From Bacillota bacterium (GTDB lineage Bacteria; Bacillota; Sulfobacillia; Sulfobacillales; Sulfobacillaceae), in NCBI GenBank assembly GCA_021820965.1, contig JAKACZ010000018.1, forward strand, positions 1 through 64,000: DNA of 64,000 nucleotides, given 5' to 3'. Shown here in pieces: positions 26,454 to 35,586 of this stretch. The position numbers were made by a program, and so were the translations under genes. The notes below the pieces were generated by a model. It was given only the letters and a program-made list of their open reading frames with translations. It made no database searches and was not told the origin of the DNA. Within the stretch, counting starts at the first letter, position 1. Each line of letters starts with the position of its first letter.

Positions 26454-27196
26454 GCTTCCGCTGGCTTGGGCCGCGGTGCAATCTGGTACACCTGACCATC
26501 TTCAGCCGCATGTGCGGAGTCTTCCCATCCCCGGCTCACGCACGCGTCCAGCAGGGGACAAATGGTGCATGCCGGCTTTCGTGCTGTACACACCATGGCA
26601 CCAAAGTCCATCAGCGCTTGATTGAAGTCCATCGCCCCTCCGCTGGGGAGGACCGCTTCCGCCAGCGCCCACAGGCGATGGTGCATTTCCGCGCGGGTTT
26701 CCTTAAAGTCAATGCCGAAGTACCGGCCCAATACCCGCTTGACGTTGGTATCCAAAATCGGGGCGTCCTGACCGAACGCAAACGACAAGACCGCCCCGGC
26801 CGTGTAGCGTCCAACCCCAGGAAGGCTCATCAAGTCCTCGACCGTGTTGGGAAACCGACCGCCCCACCGGTTAACCACGGCGGCAGCGATGTCTTTGAGC
26901 CAGCGTCCGCGAATTTTGTAACCGAGCGGGTCGGTAATCGCTTTGACATCTTCCAGCGGCGCCAGGTTTAGCGTCTTCACATCGGGAAACTCCGCGATGA
27001 ATCGGCGGTATACGGGGATGACGGTGGCGACAGTGGTCTGGTGCAACATAATTTCTGACACGATTATCGCATAGGGATCGCGGGTCTGGCGCCAAGGCAA
27101 GTCGCGTCCGTGCTGCCGATACCAGCCGATGACGCCGGATTGAAAGGCTTTCAAGCGAAAATCGTCAATCTTGGCGACGTATTTTACTCGTTTCAC
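26450..27196 (-). CDS. mutY: A/G-specific adenine glycosylase, short form
   Basis: A base-excision DNA glycosylase of about 248 residues, expected to remove adenine opposite 8-oxoguanine. The HhH core LPGVGRYTAGAVLSFAFG, catalytic Glu in IIVSEIMLHQT, and catalytic Asp in PILDTNVKRVLGRYFG are present. So is the [4Fe-4S] motif C-X6-C-X2-C-X5-C (CTARKPACTICPLLDAC). The C-terminal NUDIX-like domain that reads 8-oxoG is absent: the protein ends about 35 residues after the cluster. This leaves its specificity less certain, and a related thymine or uracil glycosylase is possible. I place the start at GTG 27196, which overlaps the upstream stop as GTGA. Confidence 0.88.
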   Translation of the reverse strand: MKRVKYVAKIDDFRLKAFQSGVIGWYRQHGRDLPWRQTRDPYAIIVSEIMLHQTTVATVIPVYRRFIAEFPDVKTLNLAPLEDVKAITDPLGYKIRGRWLKDIAAAVVNRWGGRFPNTVEDLMSLPGVGRYTAGAVLSFAFGQDAPILDTNVKRVLGRYFGIDFKETRAEMHHRLWALAEAVLPSGGAMDFNQALMDFGAMVCTARKPACTICPLLDACVSRGWEDSAHAAEDGQVYQIAPRPKPAEA

Positions 27197-28026
27197 GACA
27201 TCGCCTCGTCCCTCGCCCGACCAAAACTTACCGGACCGCGGCGGTACTGCCACGATCGCAGTAGGCGCGCGCCGAGCGCATACCACAACCCCACCAATAC
27301 GGCGGTCCAGTAGCCAAAAAAGAGCGTGAGGGCCGCACTAAACAGGCCGACTTCCACGCCGAACACGCCGGCGGGAAAATGGTGGGCCAACATGATAAGC
27401 AATATCGCCGCCACGCCCCAAATCACCACAATGGCACTCAAAATCCACAAAAACGCCAGCATCGCCACGGCACCGAATAAGGGGCGCCCGACAATCCAGA
27501 TGACCTGATGACCCTGTGGCGTATGCTCCCGCGACAAAGTCACCGCTCCCCCCAACCTGGTCACAAACTGATTGTACAAGGTTAACGATCCTAAGGCATA
27601 GACCCCCGAGGCTATCAAAAGCATCACCGGAAACAGCATCCAGCGTTCGGGAATAATCACCGTCCAACCCCAAACATTGGCCAATATCCCCCCTGCCAAG
27701 GCAAAGGGCAAGGCCAAGGTTAGTAGGGCCCGGCTGTTGATGCCTACGGGCACGCGGACAATCCGGCCATCGACACTAATCCAGGTCAGGGGATGTGAGT
27801 GGGACCAGAGGCGGTTATACAACCACACGCCAATCCCGCGGGCGCCCAGCAATGAGGCCCAAGTCACCAGGGCCTCCACCGTACCCAATCGCCAGCCCAG
27901 CCGCGTCTGAGACCCGGTCCATATCCATACAAATACCATGGGCAAGGCCCAGACCCAAATGCCAGCCACAATCCACACGCGCGGTGCCACCCATGTCATA
28001 CACTTGACATCGCCCAATCGGCTCAC
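27193..28026 (-). CDS. Multi-pass membrane protein, function unknown
   Basis: A 277-residue protein with about six or seven hydrophobic helices (near residues 15-34, 50-64, 100-118, 125-145, 185-215 and 225-250). A short soluble segment, PLTWISVDGRIVRVPVG, lies near residue 80. I do not recognise the family. It is a Yip1-like or integral-membrane domain at most. The start is GTG with a weak ribosome site; ATG 27999 is an alternative. It is coupled to mutY by a four-base overlap and lies downstream of the PBP-like gene on the same strand. Confidence 0.7.
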   Translation of the reverse strand: MSRLGDVKCMTWVAPRVWIVAGIWVWALPMVFVWIWTGSQTRLGWRLGTVEALVTWASLLGARGIGVWLYNRLWSHSHPLTWISVDGRIVRVPVGINSRALLTLALPFALAGGILANVWGWTVIIPERWMLFPVMLLIASGVYALGSLTLYNQFVTRLGGAVTLSREHTPQGHQVIWIVGRPLFGAVAMLAFLWILSAIVVIWGVAAILLIMLAHHFPAGVFGVEVGLFSAALTLFFGYWTAVLVGLWYALGARLLRSWQYRRGPVSFGRARDEAMS

Positions 28027-28072
28027 CTGCCATTCGGCCTCAGGATTCGCCTGACGCGGTCGAATCCCTTCT

Positions 28073-29251
28073 TTAGGGACGATCTTGCGCCAGAATTTGC
28101 ATCACCGCCAGCGTATTCACCACGGCCGCGCCTTCTAGCACCGCGACCCGTTTTTGCGCCGGTGCCAAAATTACCGCGTAGCTGCCTTGGGGACGCCACA
28201 CCCGAAAGGTGACCCCGTTTTGCTTTATCGCCGGCATTTGTTGCAAAGTTTCCGAAAACATCCCGGCCAAGGCGGGAGTGTGCCCAAGCTTGGGTTCTAT
28301 CGCCAGCGGCGGCACCTGCCCCTGGTCCACAAACGGGAGGTAGCTTCTGGCGAGTTCTTCCGGGGTAGCAAAGAGGCCCGTTCCCTGACTCAGTGTAGAC
28401 GGCACAGGATGAGTCGGAACCTGGGACAGCTCTTTGGGCGACCGACTTAGGCTTGGCTGTCCCATCCCCAGCGCCAGCAAGCCTTGGCGCAGCGCATTGG
28501 TGCCCCAGACCTGGCCTATCTGCTTGAGCGGGATGGCGCCCTGTGCCAGTACGTGCCGCACGGCCGAGCTATTGAGCGCCAGCGCCAACAGCGGCGGCAG
28601 GAGCGCCAGATTGACGGCATGAGACCGCCAAAGCGACCCGGTGCCCTCGCCCACCATCGCTTCAATCATACCGTGTGCATCCGCCACCACGATTGACCCG
28701 TTTCCTTGGATGTTGTTGTCCAGGGCCCGAGTGAGGCCCGTCTGAATCGATGTGTGAATCACGCGTTTAGTCCGTGCTAGATGATAGGTGCCGTGTGAGA
28801 AGACCCAGGGTTCCCGACTGACGTCCCCCGCCAGTGTGGCGATGCTGTCAACCATCGGTGCAGATATGCCGGGTTTGGGTTCAATGACTTCTGCGGTGAC
28901 AGACCACACCCCGGCCTCGCCCTGAAATGCCCGGCGGGCGGCCGACGGCGCCAGCCACAGCGTGGGTTTTGTTCCCAACCGTCTTTCACCGATCTTTCGC
29001 GCCAATAGTTTTCGACGTTTGGGGGAAATCTGTGCAGGATTAATCACCAGGGCCTTTTGCGGGCGGGTAACCGTTAACGGCCGCCCTTCGGAACTGGTGA
29101 CGGGACCGGTAAGCACCGGCTCCACGCTGACGGCCTTCACCGGCATTCTATTGCCGATGATGTCCGGCTTCACCAACAGCAGCACCGAGCCGGCCAGGGC
29201 CAAGACCGTCACCGTCGATGACGTCACCATGAGGCGACGATTCCAACGCAT
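28073..29251 (-). CDS. Penicillin-binding-protein-like, lacks catalytic motifs
   Basis: About 392 residues, with one N-terminal membrane anchor (residues 8-27) and an extracytoplasmic remainder. The stretch SIQTGLTRALDNNIQGNGSIVVADAHGMIEAMVG matches the start of a PBP transpeptidase domain. The active-site SXXK that should follow (as GSTFK) is replaced by sequence around SLWRSHAVNLALLP, and I find no SXN or KTG. The later LSQGTGLFATPEELARSYLPFVDQG is like the region between those motifs in FtsI/PBP2-type enzymes. It is probably a non-enzymatic wall or division protein beside mltG. ATG 29251 has a strong AAGGAGG site. Confidence 0.7.
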   Translation of the reverse strand: MRWNRRLMVTSSTVTVLALAGSVLLLVKPDIIGNRMPVKAVSVEPVLTGPVTSSEGRPLTVTRPQKALVINPAQISPKRRKLLARKIGERRLGTKPTLWLAPSAARRAFQGEAGVWSVTAEVIEPKPGISAPMVDSIATLAGDVSREPWVFSHGTYHLARTKRVIHTSIQTGLTRALDNNIQGNGSIVVADAHGMIEAMVGEGTGSLWRSHAVNLALLPPLLALALNSSAVRHVLAQGAIPLKQIGQVWGTNALRQGLLALGMGQPSLSRSPKELSQVPTHPVPSTLSQGTGLFATPEELARSYLPFVDQGQVPPLAIEPKLGHTPALAGMFSETLQQMPAIKQNGVTFRVWRPQGSYAVILAPAQKRVAVLEGAAVVNTLAVMQILAQDRP

Positions 29252-29301
29252 AGGAAAACCTCCTTCGATGGAAGTTTTTCCCGTTTCCGGGAAATTCAAA
29301 C

Positions 29302-30348
29302 CTATGCATTGGGATGGCGTTTGGCATACTGAATATTGGCTAATTGTTGCTGGTAGGTCGCCGCAAACAAGAGTCGCCCGCTGCGCAGCGACACGAAGTA
29401 TAGATAGGGTACGTGAGCCGGATGCATCGCCGCCTTCAAGGTGGCCATCCCCGGGTTAGCAATAGGCCCCGGGGGAAAACCGACGTGAGCGTACGTATTG
29501 TACGGTGAGGGAGTAGTGAGGTCGGCCCGAACCAGGCCCCCTGCCAGCCGATGCCCGACAGCATAGCGAACGGTGGCATCCGATTGAAACGGCATGCCCA
29601 CTTTTAACCGGTTTAAGAATACCGCCGCCGCATCGGCATCCTGATTGGGATTTTTCGCCTCCGCCTGCACAATCGAAGCCAATGTCACCCATTGAGTCAA
29701 GGTCAGCTTGGTGCGGCTCTGACGGTATAGCCCGCGTATAACGCGCGCCTCGAATGTGTCCCACATCGTGGTAAGGGCCTCGTCTGCCGTGGTACCGTAG
29801 GGAAACTGATAGGTGGCGGGAAAGAGATACCCCTCAAGTGGGTCTCGCACCCCGGGGGAAGGCTTGGGCATTCCCGGCAAGGGCTTTTTTTCTAAGGCGC
29901 GATATTGCCGGGCGGTGCCGACGCCGGCCTGAAGCAAACGCGCGACAATCTGCTTCACAGTATAGCCTTCCGGTATCGTAACCGTGGTGACCACCACGTC
30001 ACCCGACTTCATCGCGGCCAAAATGCTGCCTAAGGATTGCGTCGGAGATAGCCGGTATGTCCCCGCGGTGAGGTGGGTCGCCAATCCACCCAACCGGCTG
30101 AGTAAATCGAACGCCCAGGCACTGCGAATAATGCCGCGGCGTTTTAACTCCGCACCAACGGCCGATGCGCTATCCCCGGGTTTGACCGTGACATATCGAT
30201 CAATCGCCACGCCCGATCGAACCGGTTGCATGAGGCGTAGCACGTAGGCCGCCAAAAACAGGACGGCCACCAACAGGGCCGCCCCGATCCATACCCGCTT
30301 TTGCCGATACCACTCGGGCTGACGACTGTTGGCCGACGGCTCAATCAC
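29302..30348 (-). CDS. mltG: Endolytic murein transglycosylase
   Basis: A 348-residue YceG/MltG-type lytic transglycosylase that cleaves nascent peptidoglycan at the membrane. There is one N-terminal membrane helix (residues 19-40) and a LysM-like segment around VTVKPGDSASAVGAELKRRGII. The catalytic region then has DPLEGYLFPATYQF, the catalytic Glu in LASIVQAEA near 232, and SPYNTYAHVGFPPGPIANPG. The GTG start has only a weak AAGG site ten bases before it. It lies between the ruvX-DUF1292 gene and the PBP-like gene, as in the Bacillus yrrK-yrzB-yrrL order. Confidence 0.94.
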   Translation of the reverse strand: MIEPSANSRQPEWYRQKRVWIGAALLVAVLFLAAYVLRLMQPVRSGVAIDRYVTVKPGDSASAVGAELKRRGIIRSAWAFDLLSRLGGLATHLTAGTYRLSPTQSLGSILAAMKSGDVVVTTVTIPEGYTVKQIVARLLQAGVGTARQYRALEKKPLPGMPKPSPGVRDPLEGYLFPATYQFPYGTTADEALTTMWDTFEARVIRGLYRQSRTKLTLTQWVTLASIVQAEAKNPNQDADAAAVFLNRLKVGMPFQSDATVRYAVGHRLAGGLVRADLTTPSPYNTYAHVGFPPGPIANPGMATLKAAMHPAHVPYLYFVSLRSGRLLFAATYQQQLANIQYAKRHPNA

Positions 30349-30369
30349 ACCGGCGCGATCCTTACGCGA

Positions 30370-31116
30370 TTATTCGTCACCTTCATCATCGAGCAGTTCC
30401 TCGTAGGCTTGGGCGACTTGCTCCCACTCTTCCTCCGACTCGATGTTGACCAACACATCATCGCCGTCCGCATCTTTCTCTAAACGAAGAATGACCGCCT
30501 CCGCCTCCTCGTCTTCCTCGGCGTCGATGGGAAGCAAGATCGCGTACTCCTTGTTCTCCACCTCAATCACGTCGACTACGACAAACTCGTGGTCTTTCCC
30601 CTCGTCGTCGGTGAGCGTGATGATTTCATCTTCGTCTTCCGCATAACCCGCCTCGAAATCTTTGTCGTCCGCCATCTGAGTCTCCTCTCTTGCCTCGGCC
30701 ATACGCTCCCGGTCGAGGTAGCCCTGCAATATCAGCGCTGCAGCCACGCCGTCGATCACCGCCTGGCGACGTTCTCGGCGTACATCTTGTCCAATCAACA
30801 GCCGTTCCGCTTCCCGCGTTGTCAAGCGCTCATCCCAGGTAGACACCGGCAACGCGCAAGATGTTCGCAACCGCTCCACAAACTGAAGGGTTTTGTCGGC
30901 TTGCGGCCCGACCGTGGCATTCATGTTCAAAGGCAATCCTACCACAATTTTCTCGACCAGCCACGAATGTGCGATATGATTAACCTTTTTAAGATCCTGG
31001 GCGCCCGAGCTTCGACGAATGGGCGGCAGGGATTGGGCAATAAGTCCGGTTTCGTCGCTGACGGCCACCCCAATCCATTTATCCCCGACGTCAAGGCCCA
31101 TTATACGTTTAGCCAT
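30370..31116 (-). CDS. ruvX: RuvX-type Holliday junction resolvase fused to DUF1292 domain
   Basis: Residues 1-140 are a complete YqgF/RuvX RNase-H-fold protein ([44 protein letters not shown]), linked to rRNA processing and resolution of recombination junctions. From about residue 155 the same frame continues as a DUF1292/YrzB acidic domain ([31 protein letters not shown]). In Bacillus these are two adjacent genes. Here there is no stop between them, but an internal ATG at 30675 (residue 148) has its own GAGGAG site six bases before. A separate DUF1292 protein of about 100 residues may therefore also be made. The start overlaps the end of ireB by eight bases. Confidence 0.9.
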   Translation of the reverse strand: MAKRIMGLDVGDKWIGVAVSDETGLIAQSLPPIRRSSGAQDLKKVNHIAHSWLVEKIVVGLPLNMNATVGPQADKTLQFVERLRTSCALPVSTWDERLTTREAERLLIGQDVRRERRQAVIDGVAAALILQGYLDRERMAEAREETQMADDKDFEAGYAEDEDEIITLTDDEGKDHEFVVVDVIEVENKEYAILLPIDAEEDEEAEAVILRLEKDADGDDVLVNIESEEEWEQVAQAYEELLDDEGDE

Positions 31117-31387
31117 CGTGGGAAGAGGTCAGCTCTAAGCGCCGGACATACTGTTTGATCAGCTCCTCCAACAACTCGTCGCGCTCGAAGCGGCGGATCA
31201 GGTTACGCGCGCCCATATGACTGGTAATGTAGGCCGGGTCGCCGGACAATAGGTACCCCACCAGCTGGCTGATGGGATTATACCCCTTATCTTTGAGGGC
31301 GGCGTACACTTCGCGCAACACCATGTCGGCTTCCTTTTCTTGGTCGTGGTAATCCCCGAGACGCCGAGTTTCGTCCGACATGCTCAT
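31109..31387 (-). CDS. IreB-family regulatory phosphoprotein
   Basis: A roughly 92-residue DUF965/YrzL protein. The conserved core [44 protein letters not shown] is nearly complete. In Enterococcus the family member IreB is phosphorylated by the PASTA-domain kinase IreK and modulates cephalosporin resistance. I start it at ATG 31387, eight bases after AAAGGA. It lies between alaS and ruvX, the same order as in Bacillus (alaS-yrzL-yrrK-yrzB). Confidence 0.9.
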   Translation of the reverse strand: MSMSDETRRLGDYHDQEKEADMVLREVYAALKDKGYNPISQLVGYLLSGDPAYITSHMGARNLIRRFERDELLEELIKQYVRRLELTSSHDG

Positions 31388-31432
31388 ACTCCACATCCTT
31401 TCTGGGTGCCCTTCTTCGCGGTCGCCCGGCGA

Positions 31433-34048
31433 TTATCCTGCCATGCCAAAGTTTTTATCAATCCACTCCCGCGCTGCGCGCAAGAGTTCGGGCACACCTT
31501 CGGGGGAACGACCCCCGGCCTGCGCCAGGTCATCGCGCCCTCCGCCCCCGCCGTTGATGGTGCGGCTCAGGGGCTGGACCACCTCTTTGGCGCGAAATCC
31601 CTGTCCGCGTACCTTGTCCCCAAAGTATACGACCAACGAGGCCCGCTGACCATGCCGTGCTGCTAAAATGGCACCGTCCACGGCGCTTTTGACCCCATCC
31701 AGCACTTCCCTTAAGGCCTCGGAAGATTCCGCTTGTACCTCTGCTACCACAAAACGCAGGCTGCCAACTTCTTCCGCCTTCGCGGCCAGCTCACGCCCGA
31801 TGCGCTCCCGTTGATTGCGTGCCAGCTCTTCGCGCTCACTTTGATAGCGCTTCAGCTCGGCCAGCCAGGCTTCGATGCGGCTGGGCCATTCTGCCGCATC
31901 CACACCGGGGAACCAGGGCGCTAGCTGCGCCAGGGTAGCCCGCTGTTGGTCAAAGCGCGCCCAGCTATTGGTGCCGGTCACCGCCTCGATGCGCCTTGAC
32001 CCGCCGCCCACACTAGTCTCTTCAACAATCGCAAACAGGCCAATCTGCCCGGTACGCGAACAGTGGGTGCCGCCGCATAGCTCTTGGCTGGCGTCGGCAA
32101 CGGTAACGACCCGCACCAGCTCGCCATATTTGTCGCCGAAGAAAGCCAACGCACCGCCGCTTAGGGCCTCATCGCGGCCGACATAGTCAATCGAGACCGG
32201 GATGTCCGATAATATCCAGTCGTTGACCAGCCGCTCGATGGTTCGGATTTGCTCTGCCGTTAAAGGCTTGCTATAAGAAAAGTCAAATCGCAGCCGGTCG
32301 GGCGCAACCAACGACCCGGTCTGGCGCACGCCCGCTCCCAGCACTTGGCGCAGGGCCGCATGCAACAGGTGGGTGCCGGTGTGATTGCGCATGGCACCGG
32401 CACGCCGGTCCGCGTCCACTTGCAACGTGGCCGTTTGACCGCGCTGGAGGTGGCCTTGTTGCACCGTCACCCAATGCCAAATGGCGCCTTGGACCTTAAT
32501 GGTGTCCTGCACCAGCGCTGTTCCGGTGTCGGTAGTGATCACACCGCTGTCTCCGACCTGTCCGCCTCCTTCCGGATAGAACGGGGTGCGGCGGCTATAC
32601 AGCCAGCCGGACTCCCCCATCTCCAGGCGCACCACTTGATCCTGACCCAGGTAAAGGGCACCGATGGGCTGATCCTCAAGCGACAAAGACTCGTAGCCGA
32701 TAAAGTCTGACGCATCCATGGCCGGTAAGAGCTCCACCGTGGCAGCGCGATTTTGTCGCGCGCGCTCACGCTGCGCTTGCATCAGGGCGTCAAAGCTACT
32801 CTCCGCCACCTTGATGCCGCGTTCTTCCGCCGCGTCACGCGTTAAATCCAACGGGAAGCCGAACGTGTCATAGAGTAAGAAAGCATCCTCGCCCGACAGC
32901 ACGTCCCCGGCGTCGAGACCGGCCAACTTTTGCTCCAGCACCTTCATCCCGGCGTTCAGGGTGAGGAGGAACCGAGCCTCTTCTTGTTGCACCAATTCTT
33001 GAATCATGGAAACACCGGTTTGAAGCTCTGGGTAGGCGCTACCCATAATAGCGGTCACCTGCGGAACCAAGCGATATAAAAAGGGCTCCTCAAATCCCAG
33101 CTCCCGTCCGTAACGCATGGCCCGGCGCAGGATCCGCCGCATCACGTACCCGCGGCCCTCGTTGCTGAAGGAGACCCCGTCCGCCAAGAGAAAGCTAATC
33201 GACCGCACATGGTCCGCAATAACCCGAAAGGGCATCCCTTGGGTGCCGAGCTGGTAAGGCCGGTCCGACAGCTCTTCCACGGCTCTAATCAGGGGGCGCA
33301 ATAGGTCGGTATCGAAGTTGGAGTCGACGCCCTGAAGATATGCCGCCACCCGCTCCAGTCCCATGCCGGTGTCGATGCTGGGTCGCGGCAACGGTGTCAT
33401 TGTGCCGTCGTCCGCACGATCATACTGCATGAACACTAAATTCCAGATTTCCTGCAACCGGTCACATTCGCATCGCCCCAGCCCGCAGTTGGGGCCGCAA
33501 GCGTACGCCGATCCTCGATCGACGAAAATCTCGCTACAGGGTCCGCAGGGACCGGTATCGCCCATGGCCCAAAAGTTATCCTTGGCCCCCATGCGCACGA
33601 TGCGATGCGAAGGTACGCCCGCAACCTCTTGCCATAACTGAAAGGCCTCGTCGTCGGTCTCGAACACCGTCACCCAGAGCACCTCAGGCGAAATGTGGAG
33701 TTCTTCGGTTAAGAATGCCCAGGCCAGGCGAATGGCTTCTCGCTTAAAATAGTCGCCAAACGAGAAGTTGCCCAACATCTCAAAAAATGTTTGGTGGCGG
33801 GCGGTGCGGCCCACCTGGTCGAGGTCGTTATGCTTGCCTCCGGCCCGCATGCACTTTTGCACAGTGACAGCGCGCTGATAGGAGCGTTTTTCCAGGCCCA
33901 AAAAGACATCCTTAAACTGTACCATACCGGCATTGGTGAACAATAAGGTCGGATCGCCGGCAGGCACCAGAGGGGAACTGGGGACGCGCTGGTGCCCGTT
34001 CTCCTCAAAAAACTGCAAAAACTTTTGTCGTATGACGGCGGCCTCCAA
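31433..34048 (-). CDS. alaS: Alanyl-tRNA synthetase
   Basis: An 871-residue class II synthetase of full length. The catalytic domain starts with FLQFFEENGHQRVPSSPLVPAGDPTLLFTNAGMVQFKDVFLG, and the class II motifs continue through RVIADHVRSISFLLADGVSFSNEGRGYVMRRILRRA. The editing domain carries the zinc ligands in MRNHTGTHLLHAALRQVLG and CGGTHCSRTGQIG. The C-terminal DHHA1 domain ends with NGGGGGRDDLAQAGG. It may be the promoter-proximal gene of the alaS-ireB-ruvX-mltG run. The 27-base gap to the permease upstream leaves no space for a T-box leader. Confidence 0.97.
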   Translation of the reverse strand: MEAAVIRQKFLQFFEENGHQRVPSSPLVPAGDPTLLFTNAGMVQFKDVFLGLEKRSYQRAVTVQKCMRAGGKHNDLDQVGRTARHQTFFEMLGNFSFGDYFKREAIRLAWAFLTEELHISPEVLWVTVFETDDEAFQLWQEVAGVPSHRIVRMGAKDNFWAMGDTGPCGPCSEIFVDRGSAYACGPNCGLGRCECDRLQEIWNLVFMQYDRADDGTMTPLPRPSIDTGMGLERVAAYLQGVDSNFDTDLLRPLIRAVEELSDRPYQLGTQGMPFRVIADHVRSISFLLADGVSFSNEGRGYVMRRILRRAMRYGRELGFEEPFLYRLVPQVTAIMGSAYPELQTGVSMIQELVQQEEARFLLTLNAGMKVLEQKLAGLDAGDVLSGEDAFLLYDTFGFPLDLTRDAAEERGIKVAESSFDALMQAQRERARQNRAATVELLPAMDASDFIGYESLSLEDQPIGALYLGQDQVVRLEMGESGWLYSRRTPFYPEGGGQVGDSGVITTDTGTALVQDTIKVQGAIWHWVTVQQGHLQRGQTATLQVDADRRAGAMRNHTGTHLLHAALRQVLGAGVRQTGSLVAPDRLRFDFSYSKPLTAEQIRTIERLVNDWILSDIPVSIDYVGRDEALSGGALAFFGDKYGELVRVVTVADASQELCGGTHCSRTGQIGLFAIVEETSVGGGSRRIEAVTGTNSWARFDQQRATLAQLAPWFPGVDAAEWPSRIEAWLAELKRYQSEREELARNQRERIGRELAAKAEEVGSLRFVVAEVQAESSEALREVLDGVKSAVDGAILAARHGQRASLVVYFGDKVRGQGFRAKEVVQPLSRTINGGGGGRDDLAQAGGRSPEGVPELLRAAREWIDKNFGMAG

Positions 34049-34075
34049 CCGGTCGCCTCCTCCCCGTATGATGTC

Positions 34076-35164
34076 TCATTGTACCGAGGGCGTGGAATCA
34101 TGGTCAAGGGAAACAGTGACGCGGCGGTACAGATGGGCCAGCAGCACCTTCAGCGCGGCGGCAACCGGCACACCGACCAAAAGTCCGGTGAATCCCCCGA
34201 TTTCGCCGCCGGCCAGTATGGCAAAGATCACCACCAAGGGATGAAGCCCGACCGAATCACCCACGACCTTAGGCGAAATCACAGTCCCCTCCAGTTGATG
34301 AATCACGATAAAGCCAAGCACCGCGTAAAGCGACACCCAGGGTGATTGCATCAAGCCCAAAAGCACCGCCGGGATTGCCCCGGCAATGGGACCGACATAC
34401 GGCACCACATCTGTCAGGGCCGCCACCGCGCCAATCAACAGCGCAAACGGAATATGGAGCACCATCATCCAGGCGCTCGACAACACGCCCACGACCAGCG
34501 CCACGATAAGCTGCCCGCGAATGTAGCCGTTAAGCGCGCTGTCCAAATCAAAACCCAGTTTGTGAACCGATGCCTGCCAATCTACCGGAACGAACTGCCA
34601 GAACCGCTCCCGAATTCGGTGCAAATCCGCCAGCAGGTAAAAGGCTAAGATGGGCGCGATAAGAAAACTTAGCATCCCCGGTACCAGTCCAAAGGCCGCT
34701 CCCACCAGCCCGTTTAATGCCCGCAGCAGCTGCGTTTTCAGGTGGGCTCCGGTGGAGGTAATGGCTGACCGGATTGGCTCGGGCATGGGCTGATGATAAA
34801 ACCGCTCCAGCCAATAGTTCCAGGATGTCTGAACCGCTGTCGCCAGGTTGGGTAGGTATTTAATCAAATGGACACTTTCCTGTACCAGAGTGGGTATGGC
34901 GTACACCACCCCAGCAAAAACCACCAGCCCGAACAACGCATACACCAGGAGAATAGCAATGACCCGGTGAATGCGTCCGTAAAGCGATAACACCTCGACT
35001 AACGGAGCCAGCAGATAGGCCAAGACAAATGCCAGAAAGAAGGGGAACAACACGCCGCGGGCCGACGCCATGAGCCAAATGACGGCTAGCGCTACGCACG
35101 CCAAAAGCCCCCAGCGGCACCACCGCCGAGGGCTTTGGAGTTCTTCAGTCCATGACGGCCGCAT
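34076..35164 (-). CDS. AI-2E family transporter (YrrI/YtvI-type permease)
   Basis: A 362-residue membrane protein with about eight helices. The pattern is typical of PF01594: GVLFPFFLAFVLAYLLAPLVEVL at the N-terminus, a soluble middle, then the C-terminal GAVAALTDVVPYVGPIAGAIPAVLLGLMQSP and ISPKVVGDSVGLHPLVVIFAILAGGEIGGFTGLLVGVPVAAAL. Family members export autoinducer-2 or act as sodium/proton antiporters; which applies here is unknown. Bacillus has the orthologue yrrI in the same position upstream of alaS. Confidence 0.9.
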   Translation of the reverse strand: MRPSWTEELQSPRRWCRWGLLACVALAVIWLMASARGVLFPFFLAFVLAYLLAPLVEVLSLYGRIHRVIAILLVYALFGLVVFAGVVYAIPTLVQESVHLIKYLPNLATAVQTSWNYWLERFYHQPMPEPIRSAITSTGAHLKTQLLRALNGLVGAAFGLVPGMLSFLIAPILAFYLLADLHRIRERFWQFVPVDWQASVHKLGFDLDSALNGYIRGQLIVALVVGVLSSAWMMVLHIPFALLIGAVAALTDVVPYVGPIAGAIPAVLLGLMQSPWVSLYAVLGFIVIHQLEGTVISPKVVGDSVGLHPLVVIFAILAGGEIGGFTGLLVGVPVAAALKVLLAHLYRRVTVSLDHDSTPSVQ

Positions 35165-35178
35165 AAGTGCTCCGACGG

Positions 35179-35379
35179 TTAGCTGAGTCGCCGCTTGGCC
35201 ACGTGCACCAAACGGTTTCCTCCATAGCGGGCGACTTTATACATGGTGGGAGCCAAGCGCCGGGCCCCACGCCATGCGCGGGCAGCCATTGTGCGCCGTG
35301 GGCGCCTTAATAGCCAAACTCCGGCAATCACGGCGCCCACCAGCGATCCCGTCACCATTCCGGTTACATAGCGCCTCAC
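35179..35379 (-). CDS. Small basic membrane-anchored protein
   Basis: A 66-residue protein with one N-terminal glycine-rich helix (TGMVTGSLVGAVIAGVWLL, residues 6-24) and an arginine-rich tail. The glycine-zipper look is like YtxH-type small envelope proteins, but I would not assign the family firmly. Its GTG start overlaps the stop of the zinc-ribbon gene as GTGA, so both are translated together. Function is unknown. Confidence 0.65.
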   Translation of the reverse strand: MRRYVTGMVTGSLVGAVIAGVWLLRRPRRTMAARAWRGARRLAPTMYKVARYGGNRLVHVAKRRLS

Positions 35380-35567
35380 GATACCACCCCTTCCATGTCG
35401 CCTGGCTCGATTCTAGACAGCTCTCCATCAGATTCAACCCGAAACATGCGGACGCCCTTATGACTGAGCGCAAACTCGATGAAGCAATCCCAGCAATAGT
35501 ACTGACCTGTTCCCACCCGGCCTACGTTCCTGCCTTGGCACGAAGGGCACAACGGATTCTTTTCCAT
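35376..35567 (-). CDS. Small zinc-ribbon protein
   Basis: A roughly 63-residue protein with two cysteine pairs, CPSC (residues 7-10) and CWDC (24-27), spaced like a single zinc ribbon. The remainder (LSHKGVRMFRVESDGELSRIEPG) is short and partly acidic. I take ATG 35567 as start. It is coupled by GTGA overlap to the small membrane protein and lies between that and the PRC-barrel gene. No function can be named. Confidence 0.65.
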   Translation of the reverse strand: MEKNPLCPSCQGRNVGRVGTGQYYCWDCFIEFALSHKGVRMFRVESDGELSRIEPGDMEGVVS

Positions 35568-35586
35568 GGGTGTCCCCCCCAATCGG

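Noticed and set aside
34049-34075. T-box leader for alaS
   Set aside because: Only 27 bases lie between alaS and the upstream permease gene.
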